Positions 24,101 through 33,067 of a stretch of DNA of 64,000 nt are shown here, piece by piece. Source of the stretch: an uncultured Ruminiclostridium sp. (GTDB lineage Bacteria; Bacillota; Clostridia; Oscillospirales; Ruminococcaceae). Under the pieces are notes generated by a model, which had not been told where the DNA came from, did no database searches, and worked only from the letters and a program-made list of their open reading frames with translations. The stretch spans positions 1-64,000 of the forward strand of contig CAKSFR010000009.1 in NCBI GenBank assembly GCA_934454635.1. Reading direction: 5' to 3'. How positions within the stretch are numbered: position 1 is the first letter of the stretch; each line of letters begins with the position of its first letter. The position numbers and the translations under genes are program-made.

Positions 24101-24708
24101 CAAGCTGCGATAGCGTCCATATCAGCCATCTTAGCGAGGGTATCATAATCCCAAACTTCGATCTTCTGAATTTCGTGAGAGGTTCTGAAGCCGTCGAAGA
24201 AGTGGAGGAAAGGAACTCTGCCCTTAAATGTGGAAAGATGTGCAACCGCACCTAAGTCCATAACTTCCTGAGGGTTGGTCGAGCAAAGCATAGCATAGCC
24301 TGTCTGACGGCAAGCGTAGATATCGCTGTGGTCGCCGAAAATAGAGAGCGCGTGTGAAGCAAGCGCACGAGCGGAAACGTGAATAACGCTCGGGAGAAGT
24401 TCTCCTGCGATCTTATACATATTCGGGATCATAAGAAGAAGACCCTGAGAAGCGGTATAGGTTGTGGTTAAAGCGCCTGCTGCGAGCGAGCCGTGTACAG
24501 CGCCTGCCGCGCCGCCCTCGGACTGCATTTCAACAACCTGAACTTCCTGACCGAAGATATTCTTTCTTCCGGCAGTGGACCAGGCGTCGGTTACTTCCGC
24601 CATAACGGAAGAGGGGGTAATGGGGTAAATCGCAGCTACTTCGGTAAATGCGTACGAAACGTGACCGGCAGCGTTGTTACCATCCATTGTAAGTTTTTTT
24701 CTTGCCAT
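21172..24708 (-). CDS. nifJ: Pyruvate:ferredoxin (flavodoxin) oxidoreductase
   Basis: A full-length single-chain enzyme of 1178 residues. It oxidatively decarboxylates pyruvate to acetyl-CoA and CO2 and reduces ferredoxin in the cytoplasm, the central step of clostridial fermentation. Domains in order are the N-terminal pyrimidine domain (MDGNNAAGHVSYAFTEVAAI), the transketolase C-like domain, the gamma domain, a two-[4Fe-4S] ferredoxin domain (CIQCNQCSMVCPH and CTGCGVCVNVCP), and the C-terminal TPP domain with CSSIWGGSAPSTPYT and GDGWAYDIGYGG. The ribosome site is AAAGGAGGA. It is monocistronic with its own promoter and terminator. Confidence 0.97.
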   Translation of the reverse strand: MARKKLTMDGNNAAGHVSYAFTEVAAIYPITPSSVMAEVTDAWSTAGRKNIFGQEVQVVEMQSEGGAAGAVHGSLAAGALTTTYTASQGLLLMIPNMYKIAGELLPSVIHVSARALASHALSIFGDHSDIYACRQTGYAMLCSTNPQEVMDLGAVAHLSTFKGRVPFLHFFDGFRTSHEIQKIEVWDYDTLAKMADMDAIAACRERALNPEKPVLHGTAQNPDIFFQAREASNSYYNALPEIVTEYMDKVNAEIGTNYKLFNYYGAPDAEHVIVAMGSVNDTIEETIDYMLKQGKKVGLVKVRLYRPFSVNAFVDAIPSTVKQITVLDRTKEPGALGEPLYLDVVAALKQAGKFTDVPVFTGRYGLGSKDCNPAQIIAVYNNKDKQRFTIGIEDDVTGLSLPIGENPNTTPEGTTCCKFWGLGSDGTVGANKNSIKIIGDHTDMYAQAYFAYDSKKSGGVTISHLRFGKSPIKSTYFVNKANFVACHNPSYIDKYDMVEDVVPGGSFLLNCQWSVDELDEKLPAPVKAYIAKNNINFYIINAIKVAKEIGLGNKTNTVLQSAFFSIANIIPAADAIEYMKQAAYKSFAKKGDDIVNMNYAAIEKGAGEVIKVDVPASWANAEGELPKHIATGDRKDLVDFVNNIQIPVNAQRGDKLPVSTFVGMADGTFPQGSAAYEKRGIAVDVPEWLPENCIQCNQCSMVCPHAVIRPFVLNEQEAAAAPAGMKMKDCTGLPGYKFTMGISVLDCTGCGVCVNVCPAKNKAIEMKSLDSQMGEQPMFDYDMTLSDKPEVHEKFKPTTVKGAQFNQPLLEFSGACAGCGETPYAKLITQLFGDRMYIANATGCSSIWGGSAPSTPYTVNKSGRGPAWGNSLFEDNAEYGLGMFLAQDTLRGRAQEKLKALDAVAEKPEIKELIAKYFETANDGKANLAATDALVKAIENCGCDSPERAEVLKLKNYLSKKSNWIFGGDGWAYDIGYGGVDHVLASGKNVNIFVFDTEVYSNTGGQASKATNIGAVAQFAAGGKNVKKKDLAGIAMKYGYVYVAQISMGADMNQCLKAIAEAEAYDGPSLVIAYAPCINHGIKGGLTIAQKVEKEAVLAGYWHLFRFNPAAPEGTNPFTLDSKAPTGDYKEFMMREVRYNSLMRANPERANKLFDIAVANSKKKYEDLVGLVEYYSKY

Positions 24709-24756
24709 TGGAATCGTCCTCCTTTAGTTTCTGCATATGGTATATGCATTTACCTT

Positions 24757-24785
24757 ATGATACCACATTTTGCGGATTTTGTAAA
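24757..24785 (-). promoter_or_regulatory. Promoter of nifJ
   Basis: On the minus strand TTTACA (24780-24785), 17 bases, TATCAT (24757-24762). The imperfect palindrome GGTAAATGCATATACC overlaps the start of the transcript (about 24739-24754) and could be an operator. Confidence 0.65.
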
Positions 24786-24850
24786 CAGGTAAACGCAAAA
24801 AAATTAAAATTTTTGTGATTTTGACGAATATGCAATAATGTTCTCCGGCA

Positions 24851-27415
24851 CTATTTCCGACCCGAAACGAACTCCCCTATCACCTTTTCGGTCGTCAGGA
24901 CCTCGGAAAGAAGCTCGTCTGCGGACATTCTGCGCGCGCCCCCGCCGAGAATTATGAGCTGTTCAAGCCTGTCCGAGGTCGCAACGCGTACGCGGTGCTT
25001 TCTTCCAAGGGTTCTGGTCGCCTTTTCGATATACATATCCGCAGTTTCAGCCTCTTTCGTATAGACAACGGTTATCCCGCCGACCTGCTCGACCTCCCCG
25101 CGGCTGCCCTTGACCTTGTACGCGTCGAAAACGACTATCACCTCGCAGCGGCGGAAGCCCTGATAATTGCACATTATATTGATAAGCTCGCTGCGCGCTA
25201 GGTCAAGGCTTTCCTTAGCCATTCGGCTCAGCTTTTCCCACGCGAAAATTATGTTGTAGCCGTCCACAAGCAGATATTCCGGACCGTCGGGCAGCGGCAC
25301 GGCGGTGTATGGCTTCGGCTGCCGTGCGGCAGGCTCGCGGCGCATCGCGGTGCGCTCGTCACGCTTTATTTTTCCGTAAGTCCGCTCGAAAATCTCCGTC
25401 AGCTCCTTGTCGGTAGCCTCGCGTTCTCTGAACTCGTTGGTTTTCGGCTTTTGTTCACTTCGCTGCGCTTCGTCGGGTTCGGCGCTTTCCGCCTGAATAT
25501 GCATATATTTGGGAGCTTCGTCCCATTTCACGGCAAAACCCGCGCCGTGTGCACAGAAAACCGAATCCGCAGGATTCTCAAGGTCGCAGTCGGGGTCGTA
25601 GCCTATTTCCTCTATGACCTGCGCGGCGGTTTCGCACGGACGATAACCGTCCGGAAAGCAGGAGATCCGCCCCTTTCCGCGCGTATACGCCGTTACCTCG
25701 CTCTGATAACCGCGAAGCGCGGCGGCGGGCGCGCTCCCCTCAAGAGTAAGCACGTCTGTGCCAAATGACTGCCCGAACTGCGCTCCCATTCGCTGCAAAT
25801 CCGTCATTGCGCGCCCGATATGCTCGGCGGGGAGCTGCAAGACAAAGCTGTACCACGGCTCAAGCAGAACGTTTTCCGCGCCGCGCAGACCCTGACGAAC
25901 CGCTCTGCACGCCGCCTGACGAAAATCTCCGCCCTCGGTATGCTTTATATGCGCGCGGCCTGCAATGAGCGTTATTTTCACGTCCGTAAGCGGCGAGCCG
26001 GTAAGCACGCCGATATGCTTTTTCGCCGCAAGATTTGACAGGATAAGCCGCTGCCAGTTGCGGTCGAGCCTGTCCTCGCGGCACTCGCTCGCGTATCGGA
26101 TACCGCTGCCGCGTTCGCCCGGCTCGATAAGCAGATGAACCTCGGCGTAATGCTTCAGAGGCTCGTAATGCCCGCAGCCCTCGACGGGTGCGGCGACCGT
26201 TTCGCGGTAGGCAATGCTGCCCTCGCCGAAGCCGACGTCGATCCCGAAACGTTCCTTTATCACGCTTTGCAGCACTTCCAGCTGAATTTCCCCCATAAGC
26301 TGAACGTGTATCTCACGAAGCTGCTCGTTTCGCACGATGCGAAGCTGCGGATCCTCCTCTTCAAGCCTGCGCAGCATGGAAAGCGCCGTAAAATCGTCGA
26401 TTTCGGGCGGCAGCTCCACACGATAGGAAAAAAGCGGCTCAAGCATAGGCAGCGGCGCGTCGGAAGCCTTGCCCAGACCCTGTCCCGCGAACGTTTTCGT
26501 AAGTCCCGTCACCGCGCAGACCGTACCCGCCGAAGCTTCATCGGCGGTGCGGAATTTCGCGCCAGAATAAATGCGTATATTATTCACCTTTTCGATTATT
26601 TCACCCTCGTCAACAGGCGTTTTGACTTTAAGGCTGCCGCCCGTGATCTTCATGTGCGTAAGACGGTTTCCCTGCGCGTCCTCGGTTATTTTGAACACCT
26701 TTGCGGCGAAATCATCATCATAGCGCGGCTCGCGCGTCAGCCGCAGAAACAGTTTAAGAAGCTCGTCCGTTCCGCTCAGCTTCAGCGCCGACCCGAAAAG
26801 GCACGGAAATATCTTCCGTCTGCGTATCGCCTTGGAAAGCGACGTTTCGGACAGCGCGCCGTTCTCCAGATATTCCTGCATCAGCGCTTCGTCGCAGAGC
26901 GCGGCTGCTTCGCCGTTTTCGCCGCCGAGCGTCCCGTCTTTTGCGGAAGAGAAATCCACACAGGCGGCGTCCAGCCGAAGCCGAAGCTCCGAAAGCAGCT
27001 CTTCTCTGCCCTTTCCCGCCAGATCGGTCTTGTTGACGAAAATAAAAACGGGAATGCGGTAGCTTTTAAGCAGATGCCAGAGCGTTTCGGTGTGGCTCTG
27101 AACTCCGTCTGTCGCACTTATCAGCAGTATCGCGTAATCAAGCACCTGCAAGACCCGCTCGGTTTCCGCCGAAAAATCAACGTGACCGGGAGTATCCAAC
27201 AGCGTTATCTCGCAGCCGTCCGCGTGAAGCACCGCCTGCTTTGAATAAATCGTTATCCCGCGGCTTTTTTCAAGTGCAAAGGTATCCAGAAAAGCGTCCT
27301 TTCGGTCAACTCTTCCGAGCGTTCGTATATCACCCGAATGATACAGCAGCGCTTCGGTAAGCGTTGTCTTTCCCGCGTCAACGTGCGCGAGAATGCCTGC
27401 GGTAAGCCGTTTCAA
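24851..27415 (-). CDS. TetM-like translational GTPase fused to a Rae1/YacP-like NYN nuclease domain
   Basis: An 854-residue fusion starting at TTG 27415, chosen because GGGAGTG lies six bases before it and gives MKRLTAGILAHVDAGKTT. Residues ~1-630 have the domain order of the EF-G-like ribosome-protection group: G1 AHVDAGKTT, G3 DTPGHVDF, G4 NKTD, then domains II to V. After a charged linker, the last ~160 residues (YLLVDGYNIIFAWEKL, VVFDAYKVKGS, ADMYIEKATRTLGRKHRVRVATSDR) are an NYN/YacP domain, the fold of the ribosome-associated mRNA endonuclease Rae1, with the expected acidic residues. It presumably acts on the ribosomal A site. Tetracycline resistance should not be inferred. Confidence 0.88.
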   Translation of the reverse strand: MKRLTAGILAHVDAGKTTLTEALLYHSGDIRTLGRVDRKDAFLDTFALEKSRGITIYSKQAVLHADGCEITLLDTPGHVDFSAETERVLQVLDYAILLISATDGVQSHTETLWHLLKSYRIPVFIFVNKTDLAGKGREELLSELRLRLDAACVDFSSAKDGTLGGENGEAAALCDEALMQEYLENGALSETSLSKAIRRRKIFPCLFGSALKLSGTDELLKLFLRLTREPRYDDDFAAKVFKITEDAQGNRLTHMKITGGSLKVKTPVDEGEIIEKVNNIRIYSGAKFRTADEASAGTVCAVTGLTKTFAGQGLGKASDAPLPMLEPLFSYRVELPPEIDDFTALSMLRRLEEEDPQLRIVRNEQLREIHVQLMGEIQLEVLQSVIKERFGIDVGFGEGSIAYRETVAAPVEGCGHYEPLKHYAEVHLLIEPGERGSGIRYASECREDRLDRNWQRLILSNLAAKKHIGVLTGSPLTDVKITLIAGRAHIKHTEGGDFRQAACRAVRQGLRGAENVLLEPWYSFVLQLPAEHIGRAMTDLQRMGAQFGQSFGTDVLTLEGSAPAAALRGYQSEVTAYTRGKGRISCFPDGYRPCETAAQVIEEIGYDPDCDLENPADSVFCAHGAGFAVKWDEAPKYMHIQAESAEPDEAQRSEQKPKTNEFREREATDKELTEIFERTYGKIKRDERTAMRREPAARQPKPYTAVPLPDGPEYLLVDGYNIIFAWEKLSRMAKESLDLARSELINIMCNYQGFRRCEVIVVFDAYKVKGSRGEVEQVGGITVVYTKEAETADMYIEKATRTLGRKHRVRVATSDRLEQLIILGGGARRMSADELLSEVLTTEKVIGEFVSGRK

Positions 27416-27520
27416 ATAAATCACTCCCGAAAAATTCACTTTATAATAATAGTATTATACCCCGACCGGCGCGGCTTGTCAATCCGCCCGGAAATTTGGA
27501 AAAATATTTTTTAAAAGCCC

Positions 27521-27549
27521 TTGAAAACGTTTTCAAGATATGCTATACT
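27521..27549 (+). promoter_or_regulatory. Promoter with an embedded cre/LacI-type operator
   Basis: TTGAAA (27521-27526), 17 bases, TATACT (27544-27549). The perfect palindrome TTGAAAACGTTTTCAA (27521-27536) fits the cre consensus TGWAANCGNTNWCA and covers the -35 box, so CcpA or a LacI-family repressor would block this promoter. Confidence 0.75.
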
Positions 27550-27623
27550 GATAACAGCTCAATCCGAAAACGCGCAAAAACTATTGCCGAAAGCATAAAA
27601 TAAATAAAAAGGAAGGTATCTGT

Positions 27624-29063
27624 ATGGAACTGAAAAAAATTCACATGGGTCCCGCAAAATGCGCCGTTGACCTCGGCGACGGAAGCGAACGCGGCGAATA
27701 TGTCAATCAGGACTACATTCTCCACAAAATGGGCAGACCCCACCGCAGCATAAGCCTTATGTACTGCTATTACCCCCTTGACAAGGAATGGCCGGGACGC
27801 ATTTCCGAAGTAATGAAAGACGCGAACGTTTCGTTCCAGTGGGATTATCCCTATGATGATTATTTCACCTACAAAGGCGGTCTGAACGGAACAACCGACG
27901 ACGAGCCGTTCACCTGTATGCGCGACGTAAGACGCCACGGACAGGACGTTACCCTTACGCTTACCGTTGACCCGCACGTTTCCGACGAGCACCTTATCGC
28001 TATCGCGAACGACCTGCGCTCGTTCGGTCGTCTGCTTCTGCGTATCAACCATGAGGCTACGGGAAACTGGTTCTCCTTCAATAAGCGTGCAAGCTATCAG
28101 GAGGTCGCGGATTTTTACGTTCGCTTCCACAAGATAATCAAGGAACACGCCCCGAACGTACAGACAATTCTCTGTATCGGCGGCGTCGAAAATCCCGAAA
28201 CGGGCGAAATTGAAAAGGAAAAGGAATTTTCCGAAGCAGTCCGCGCAACCGACATCTGGTCGGTCGATAAGTATATGTCGCTGCACTGGGGCTGGCCCTA
28301 CGACGTTGCCGAACCCGGCGGAACGTCCTTCAGCAGAAGCAGCGTGCGCGATACCTACGAAAAAACAAAAGAAAGCTATAAGCGCTTTAAATTCATTAAC
28401 GGCGGCGTTTCAAAGCCTATGGTAATGTCCGAATTTAACGCTGACGGCGACGTTACAGGCGCATACGACCAAGCGGAAATGGTAAAAATGTTCTGCGACA
28501 TTCTCGACGAGGACAACGCCGACTGGTTCAGCGCGTTCACGTTCTATCAGTTCCGCGACCGAGGCAGACTCGGACTTGAAATCGAGGATCCCAACAACCG
28601 CGACGTCGGAATCGAACAGCCTGTACTTAAAACCTACAAGGAAATCATCAACAGGGAGCGTTTCCTCCCGAAAATGACCGAGGGCGAGGAGCTTTCTTTC
28701 CCCGTAAAAATGCGCTGGGGCGGAGCCGAGGACGCGGACGGTATCGCTGTTCCGCTGCACTTCGAGAAAAATCCAGTTTTCTGCGAAGTTACATTCGACG
28801 AACCCGTAAACCTGATGATGGAAATTAACGGGAAGTGGTTCTACAAGTCGCCCGAAGCGAAAACGATTGACCTTATGAGCGCGTTCTACGAAAAGCCGCT
28901 CGACGGCGAATGCGACATGACGCTGAAAATTTTCGCACCTCCCGCAAGCGGCGAAAACGACCCGTCGCAGGGCGACGACTGGCAGCTCAACTACTACTCC
29001 GAGCTGACGAAAATACCGCAGATTCGTATCCGCTTCGCGCCGATAATCGAATCTAAGGACTGA
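27624..29063 (+). CDS. Cytoplasmic GH26-like glycoside hydrolase
   Basis: A 479-residue protein with a TIM-barrel glycosidase core in residues ~40-350. LLLRINHEATGNWFSF contains the likely acid/base E144, and KPMVMSEFNADGD the likely nucleophile E270, spaced as in beta-mannanases of family GH26. SVDKYMSLHWGWPYD is a further substrate-cleft motif. The last ~130 residues form a beta-rich domain. There is no signal peptide, so it probably acts on imported oligosaccharides. The cre-like operator points to carbon-catabolite control. The exact substrate is not assigned. Confidence 0.75.
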   Translation: MELKKIHMGPAKCAVDLGDGSERGEYVNQDYILHKMGRPHRSISLMYCYYPLDKEWPGRISEVMKDANVSFQWDYPYDDYFTYKGGLNGTTDDEPFTCMRDVRRHGQDVTLTLTVDPHVSDEHLIAIANDLRSFGRLLLRINHEATGNWFSFNKRASYQEVADFYVRFHKIIKEHAPNVQTILCIGGVENPETGEIEKEKEFSEAVRATDIWSVDKYMSLHWGWPYDVAEPGGTSFSRSSVRDTYEKTKESYKRFKFINGGVSKPMVMSEFNADGDVTGAYDQAEMVKMFCDILDEDNADWFSAFTFYQFRDRGRLGLEIEDPNNRDVGIEQPVLKTYKEIINRERFLPKMTEGEELSFPVKMRWGGAEDADGIAVPLHFEKNPVFCEVTFDEPVNLMMEINGKWFYKSPEAKTIDLMSAFYEKPLDGECDMTLKIFAPPASGENDPSQGDDWQLNYYSELTKIPQIRIRFAPIIESKD

Positions 29064-29072
29064 TAAAAAAAC

Positions 29073-29106
29073 AAAAACGGCTTTGCTTTGTGCAGAGCCG
29101 TTTTTT
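29073..29106 (+). terminator. Terminator of the GH26-like gene
   Basis: ACGGCTTTGC and GCAGAGCCGT form a stem with one mismatch around TTTGT, followed by TTTTT. Confidence 0.8.
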
Positions 29107-29339
29107 AGGAAAAGAAAAATGGCTTCACGAGATTTGCTCAACGGAAGCGGAATATCTTCCCGACTATCTCAACTATATGCCGTCGAGCTGTATCGTGCGC
29201 AAAATCGTGAGGTTGGAGAGGTAGGCGGCGAGCGCGGCAGGAGCGGGCAGACGAAAGGTCGCCTCACATAGGGATTAAATACCTTTGAAAAGTAGCGGCA
29301 TAGCATGGTAAATCCGGCTATGCCGATATTTTCTGTTCT
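29107..29339 (+). other. Junction between chromosome and mobile element
   Basis: A 36-codon open stretch beginning KWLHEICSTEAEYLPDYLNY (29119-29227) looks like the end of a lost gene but has no start signal. A 9-bp inverted repeat CGGCATAGC/GCTATGCCG (29296-29325) followed by ATATTTTCTG lies just before the recombinase fragment. It may be a terminator or lie near the element end. Direct repeats marking the insertion were not found. Confidence 0.4.
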
Positions 29340-31041
<1,702 letters not shown>

Positions 31042-31069
31042 TCAAGGACGTATGCGCAGTTTGCAATTC

Positions 31070-31255
31070 TTAAGTATGTATCGGCGAAGTGTTAATTTTA
31101 TTGCTGCCGCTGTCCAGTATCATTCTTTTAACCTTATCATAAAGGTTTTCTTTTGCCAGGTCGCTTTCCACAGAGATTACGGTGAAAATCGTTTCTCCGA
31201 CCTGCATTTCAGAAACTCGGCATGGCTTCTTTGTAATTATATCGTTCAAATCCAT
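31070..31255 (-). CDS. TnpW-like small transposon protein
   Basis: A 61-residue protein starting MDLNDIITKKPCRVSEMQVG at 31255. The pattern of a short beta strand pair followed by LYDKVKRMILDSGSNK matches TnpW-type proteins found next to TnpX-like recombinases in Firmicutes elements. The longer open frame upstream lies in the end of the capsid gene and has no ribosome site. The function of TnpW is not established. It lies between the capsid and recombinase genes on the same strand. Confidence 0.65.
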   Translation of the reverse strand: MDLNDIITKKPCRVSEMQVGETIFTVISVESDLAKENLYDKVKRMILDSGSNKINTSPIHT

Positions 31256-31332
31256 TATGTTCTTCTTTCTTCTGCAATTACTCGGCGATATTCCCCTGCA
31301 AGCACCGCTCACAGGGGATTGCCTGCAAATCG

Positions 31333-32271
31333 TCAATCGGTAATCTGCATAACCTTTATGGCTTCGGGTCTGACAAGTTTACCGTCAAGAAGTTCGTATG
31401 CCAGATAGCCAATGCAGTCTACATTGGTGAACTGTTCGGTGAGTGTTCGTATGCTTACAGGACGTCTGCAAATTATCCAGTAATAACTGAAGTCGCCGAA
31501 AGCAATCGGTTTGCTGCCAGATTCAGCAGCAGGCATAAATTCGGAAATGCATACCTTGTGCCCCAGAATAGTATCATCAGCTTGATTCCAGATAGGCTGC
31601 CCAGCATTATCCTTAAGTGAACGGAGAGCAAGAGCGGTTTCATCATTCATAAGCCAAGTGCCGTGCTTACGGTATTCCGGCTTTACCGAAAAGAACAGGT
31701 TGACTACATTGTCGAATGTCAGTTTGTCGGCTGCTACACCAATTTGCGCACCTCCGTTTTCAGAGAGGATACCGGCAGGCGATTCTTTACCGTTGCCATT
31801 AATAAACCCGTAATCTTCTGCTCTACCGAAGTTTTTAGCCAGACGCTTGACCAGGTAATTCTCAAGATTGAAAAACGGGTCGCAGACGAGCGTATTCTCC
31901 AGCTTAAGGAATACTGCTATTTTGTGTTTTGCGATAGTGATATCGCTGAAGTCGCCTATACCGGTCTGAATCGGAATGGAGCCTCCTTCCGGAACCCATA
32001 CTGCCACGTCATCGGTGCTGACAGTTTTTATTCGGCTGTCATGGTCATAAATCCGCATATCGGCAGCGAGATTGCGAAATATGCTTTCCTCCTTGATAGC
32101 GGACATAAACGTTTCCTGTCCTCTTGGCGAAATAGTATAAGCGCCGGTGGTGGGTTCAACGCCGTTATTCAGGATTTCTCTATTGATTGCTTTTCCACGC
32201 ATAGCGTTCCAAAAGTGAGTTTCGTAGTCGCGGTTCTCGATTTTTGGCAACATTTTAGAATAAATGCTCAT
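31333..32271 (-). CDS. HK97-fold major capsid protein in a transposon-like element
   Basis: A 312-residue protein of the phage HK97 gp5 family. Recognisable parts are IKTVSTDDVAVWVPEGGSIP (E-loop/N-arm region), NYLVKRLAKNFGRAEDYGFI with NGNGKESPAGIL, TWLMNDETALALRSLKDNAG, and the C-terminal FGDFSYYWIICRRPVSIRTL. It aligns along its length with the prophage capsid at 55682-56872 but lacks that protein's ~100-residue coiled-coil scaffold region. No portal, protease or terminase is nearby. The ribosome site GGAGG is present. It could form a shell on its own (encapsulin-like), pack into a helper phage, or be a relic. Confidence 0.85.
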   Translation of the reverse strand: MSIYSKMLPKIENRDYETHFWNAMRGKAINREILNNGVEPTTGAYTISPRGQETFMSAIKEESIFRNLAADMRIYDHDSRIKTVSTDDVAVWVPEGGSIPIQTGIGDFSDITIAKHKIAVFLKLENTLVCDPFFNLENYLVKRLAKNFGRAEDYGFINGNGKESPAGILSENGGAQIGVAADKLTFDNVVNLFFSVKPEYRKHGTWLMNDETALALRSLKDNAGQPIWNQADDTILGHKVCISEFMPAAESGSKPIAFGDFSYYWIICRRPVSIRTLTEQFTNVDCIGYLAYELLDGKLVRPEAIKVMQITD

Positions 32272-32289
32272 TGTTTTTCCTCCTTGGTG

Positions 32290-32505
32290 TTAGTGGTTGT
32301 CGTTAGGCGTAAGTGACAGATCGAAGTCCTTACAGAAGCTTTCCAGATCCTCGCAATCCATTTCGAATTCGATGAAAGGTGCATGACTGGTGCGGCAGAT
32401 GAAAAAATCTCTGCTGACGGTCAGAGGTGTGTTATCCTGAGAATACACGGTGACATTGTCATGCTTGCGGAGCTGGGTTTCAAAATAATCTTTGGTTATA
32501 TTCAT
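32290..32505 (-). CDS. Hypothetical small protein A (paralogue of 32640-32861)
   Basis: A 71-residue protein starting MNITKDYFETQLRKHDNVTVYSQDN. It shares with the gene at 32640-32861 the layout (I)TKxxFxxxxRKHxxxTVYxxDxTPxT, a beta pair, and a C-terminal helix (LESFCKDFDLSL against FMSFYNKHGLCL). The function is unknown; such paired genes occur beside capsid genes in related elements. The ribosome site AGGAGG lies just after a GGGG/CCCC hairpin in the leader, which could modulate translation. Confidence 0.7.
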   Translation of the reverse strand: MNITKDYFETQLRKHDNVTVYSQDNTPLTVSRDFFICRTSHAPFIEFEMDCEDLESFCKDFDLSLTPNDNH

Positions 32506-32639
32506 AAGTTGAACCTCCTATATGGGGGTAATACCCCGTTTGAACCGGAATTTTTGTGCGCAAGACCCACGCCCGCTGTCCTAGAGGATAGCCGCAAAGA
32601 TTGTGACCGCCCCTAGGGTGCGGAAATACGCAGGATAAA
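32506..32639 (-). promoter_or_regulatory. Structured leader between the paired small genes
   Basis: On the minus strand the 134-base gap ends in a GGGGTATTACCCC hairpin directly before the AGGAGG ribosome site of the downstream gene. Upstream of it are GC-rich complementary stretches (CCCTAGGGG, GCGG/CCGC). It could be a small RNA or a translational control leader. Confidence 0.4.
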
Positions 32640-32861
32640 TCAGTCAATTGTTATAACTGAATTCAAGCAAAGACCATGCTTGTTGTAGAAAGACATAAAC
32701 TCATCGTATGTCTTAAAAGTTAACTTGCAGTTTCCACCGCACATAGCAATCCTATACTGCTTTTCAAAAGTGACGGGAGTACCGTCGTTTTTGTAAACGG
32801 TAAGAGAATTGTGCTTGCGGAAGTGTTCCTGCAAAAATTCCTTTGTGATTCTTGTACCCAT
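32640..32861 (-). CDS. Hypothetical small protein B (paralogue of 32290-32505)
   Basis: A 73-residue protein starting MGTRITKEFLQEHFRKHNSL with ribosome site AAGGAGG. It is a paralogue of the next gene. Its central part (YRIAMCGGNCKLTFKTYDEF) has two cysteines the other copy lacks. A single-domain alpha/beta fold is likely. Function unknown. It lies between the primase and capsid genes, so it may serve replication or particle formation. Confidence 0.7.
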   Translation of the reverse strand: MGTRITKEFLQEHFRKHNSLTVYKNDGTPVTFEKQYRIAMCGGNCKLTFKTYDEFMSFYNKHGLCLNSVITID

Positions 32862-32971
32862 ATCTTTTCCTCCTTAATGCTGCAAGCGTTGAATACATAC
32901 CGGCAACGCTCTTTTTGTTGTCTTTTCTGACGTTGCATCTATTCAATCATAGGCACCACCTCCTTTATAAT

Positions 32972-33057
32972 TGGGGCAATGTGGCAAGTAATTATGGTTA
33001 TCTTCAAGATTAAATATTATATAGAGATATACTATAATCATCTGCCACATTGCCCCA
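32972..33057. repeat. 15-bp perfect inverted repeat around an AT-rich core
   Basis: TGGGGCAATGTGGCA (32972-32986) and its exact complement (33043-33057) enclose 56 bases of AT-rich sequence with TATAAT-like boxes. It lies just after the primase stop and could be a regulator or replication-protein binding site. Confidence 0.75.
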
Positions 33058-33067
33058 GTCCTGTGAT

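Noticed and set aside
24851..27415. Tetracycline-resistance gene tetM/tetO
   Set aside because: The GTPase is of that group, but the nuclease fusion, chromosomal setting and divergence argue for a housekeeping or rescue role; resistance cannot be claimed.
32764..32946. Small minus-strand frames upstream of the second paired gene
   Set aside because: They overlap the real gene at 32640-32861 in other frames and extend only through its leader; no domain or conserved pattern.
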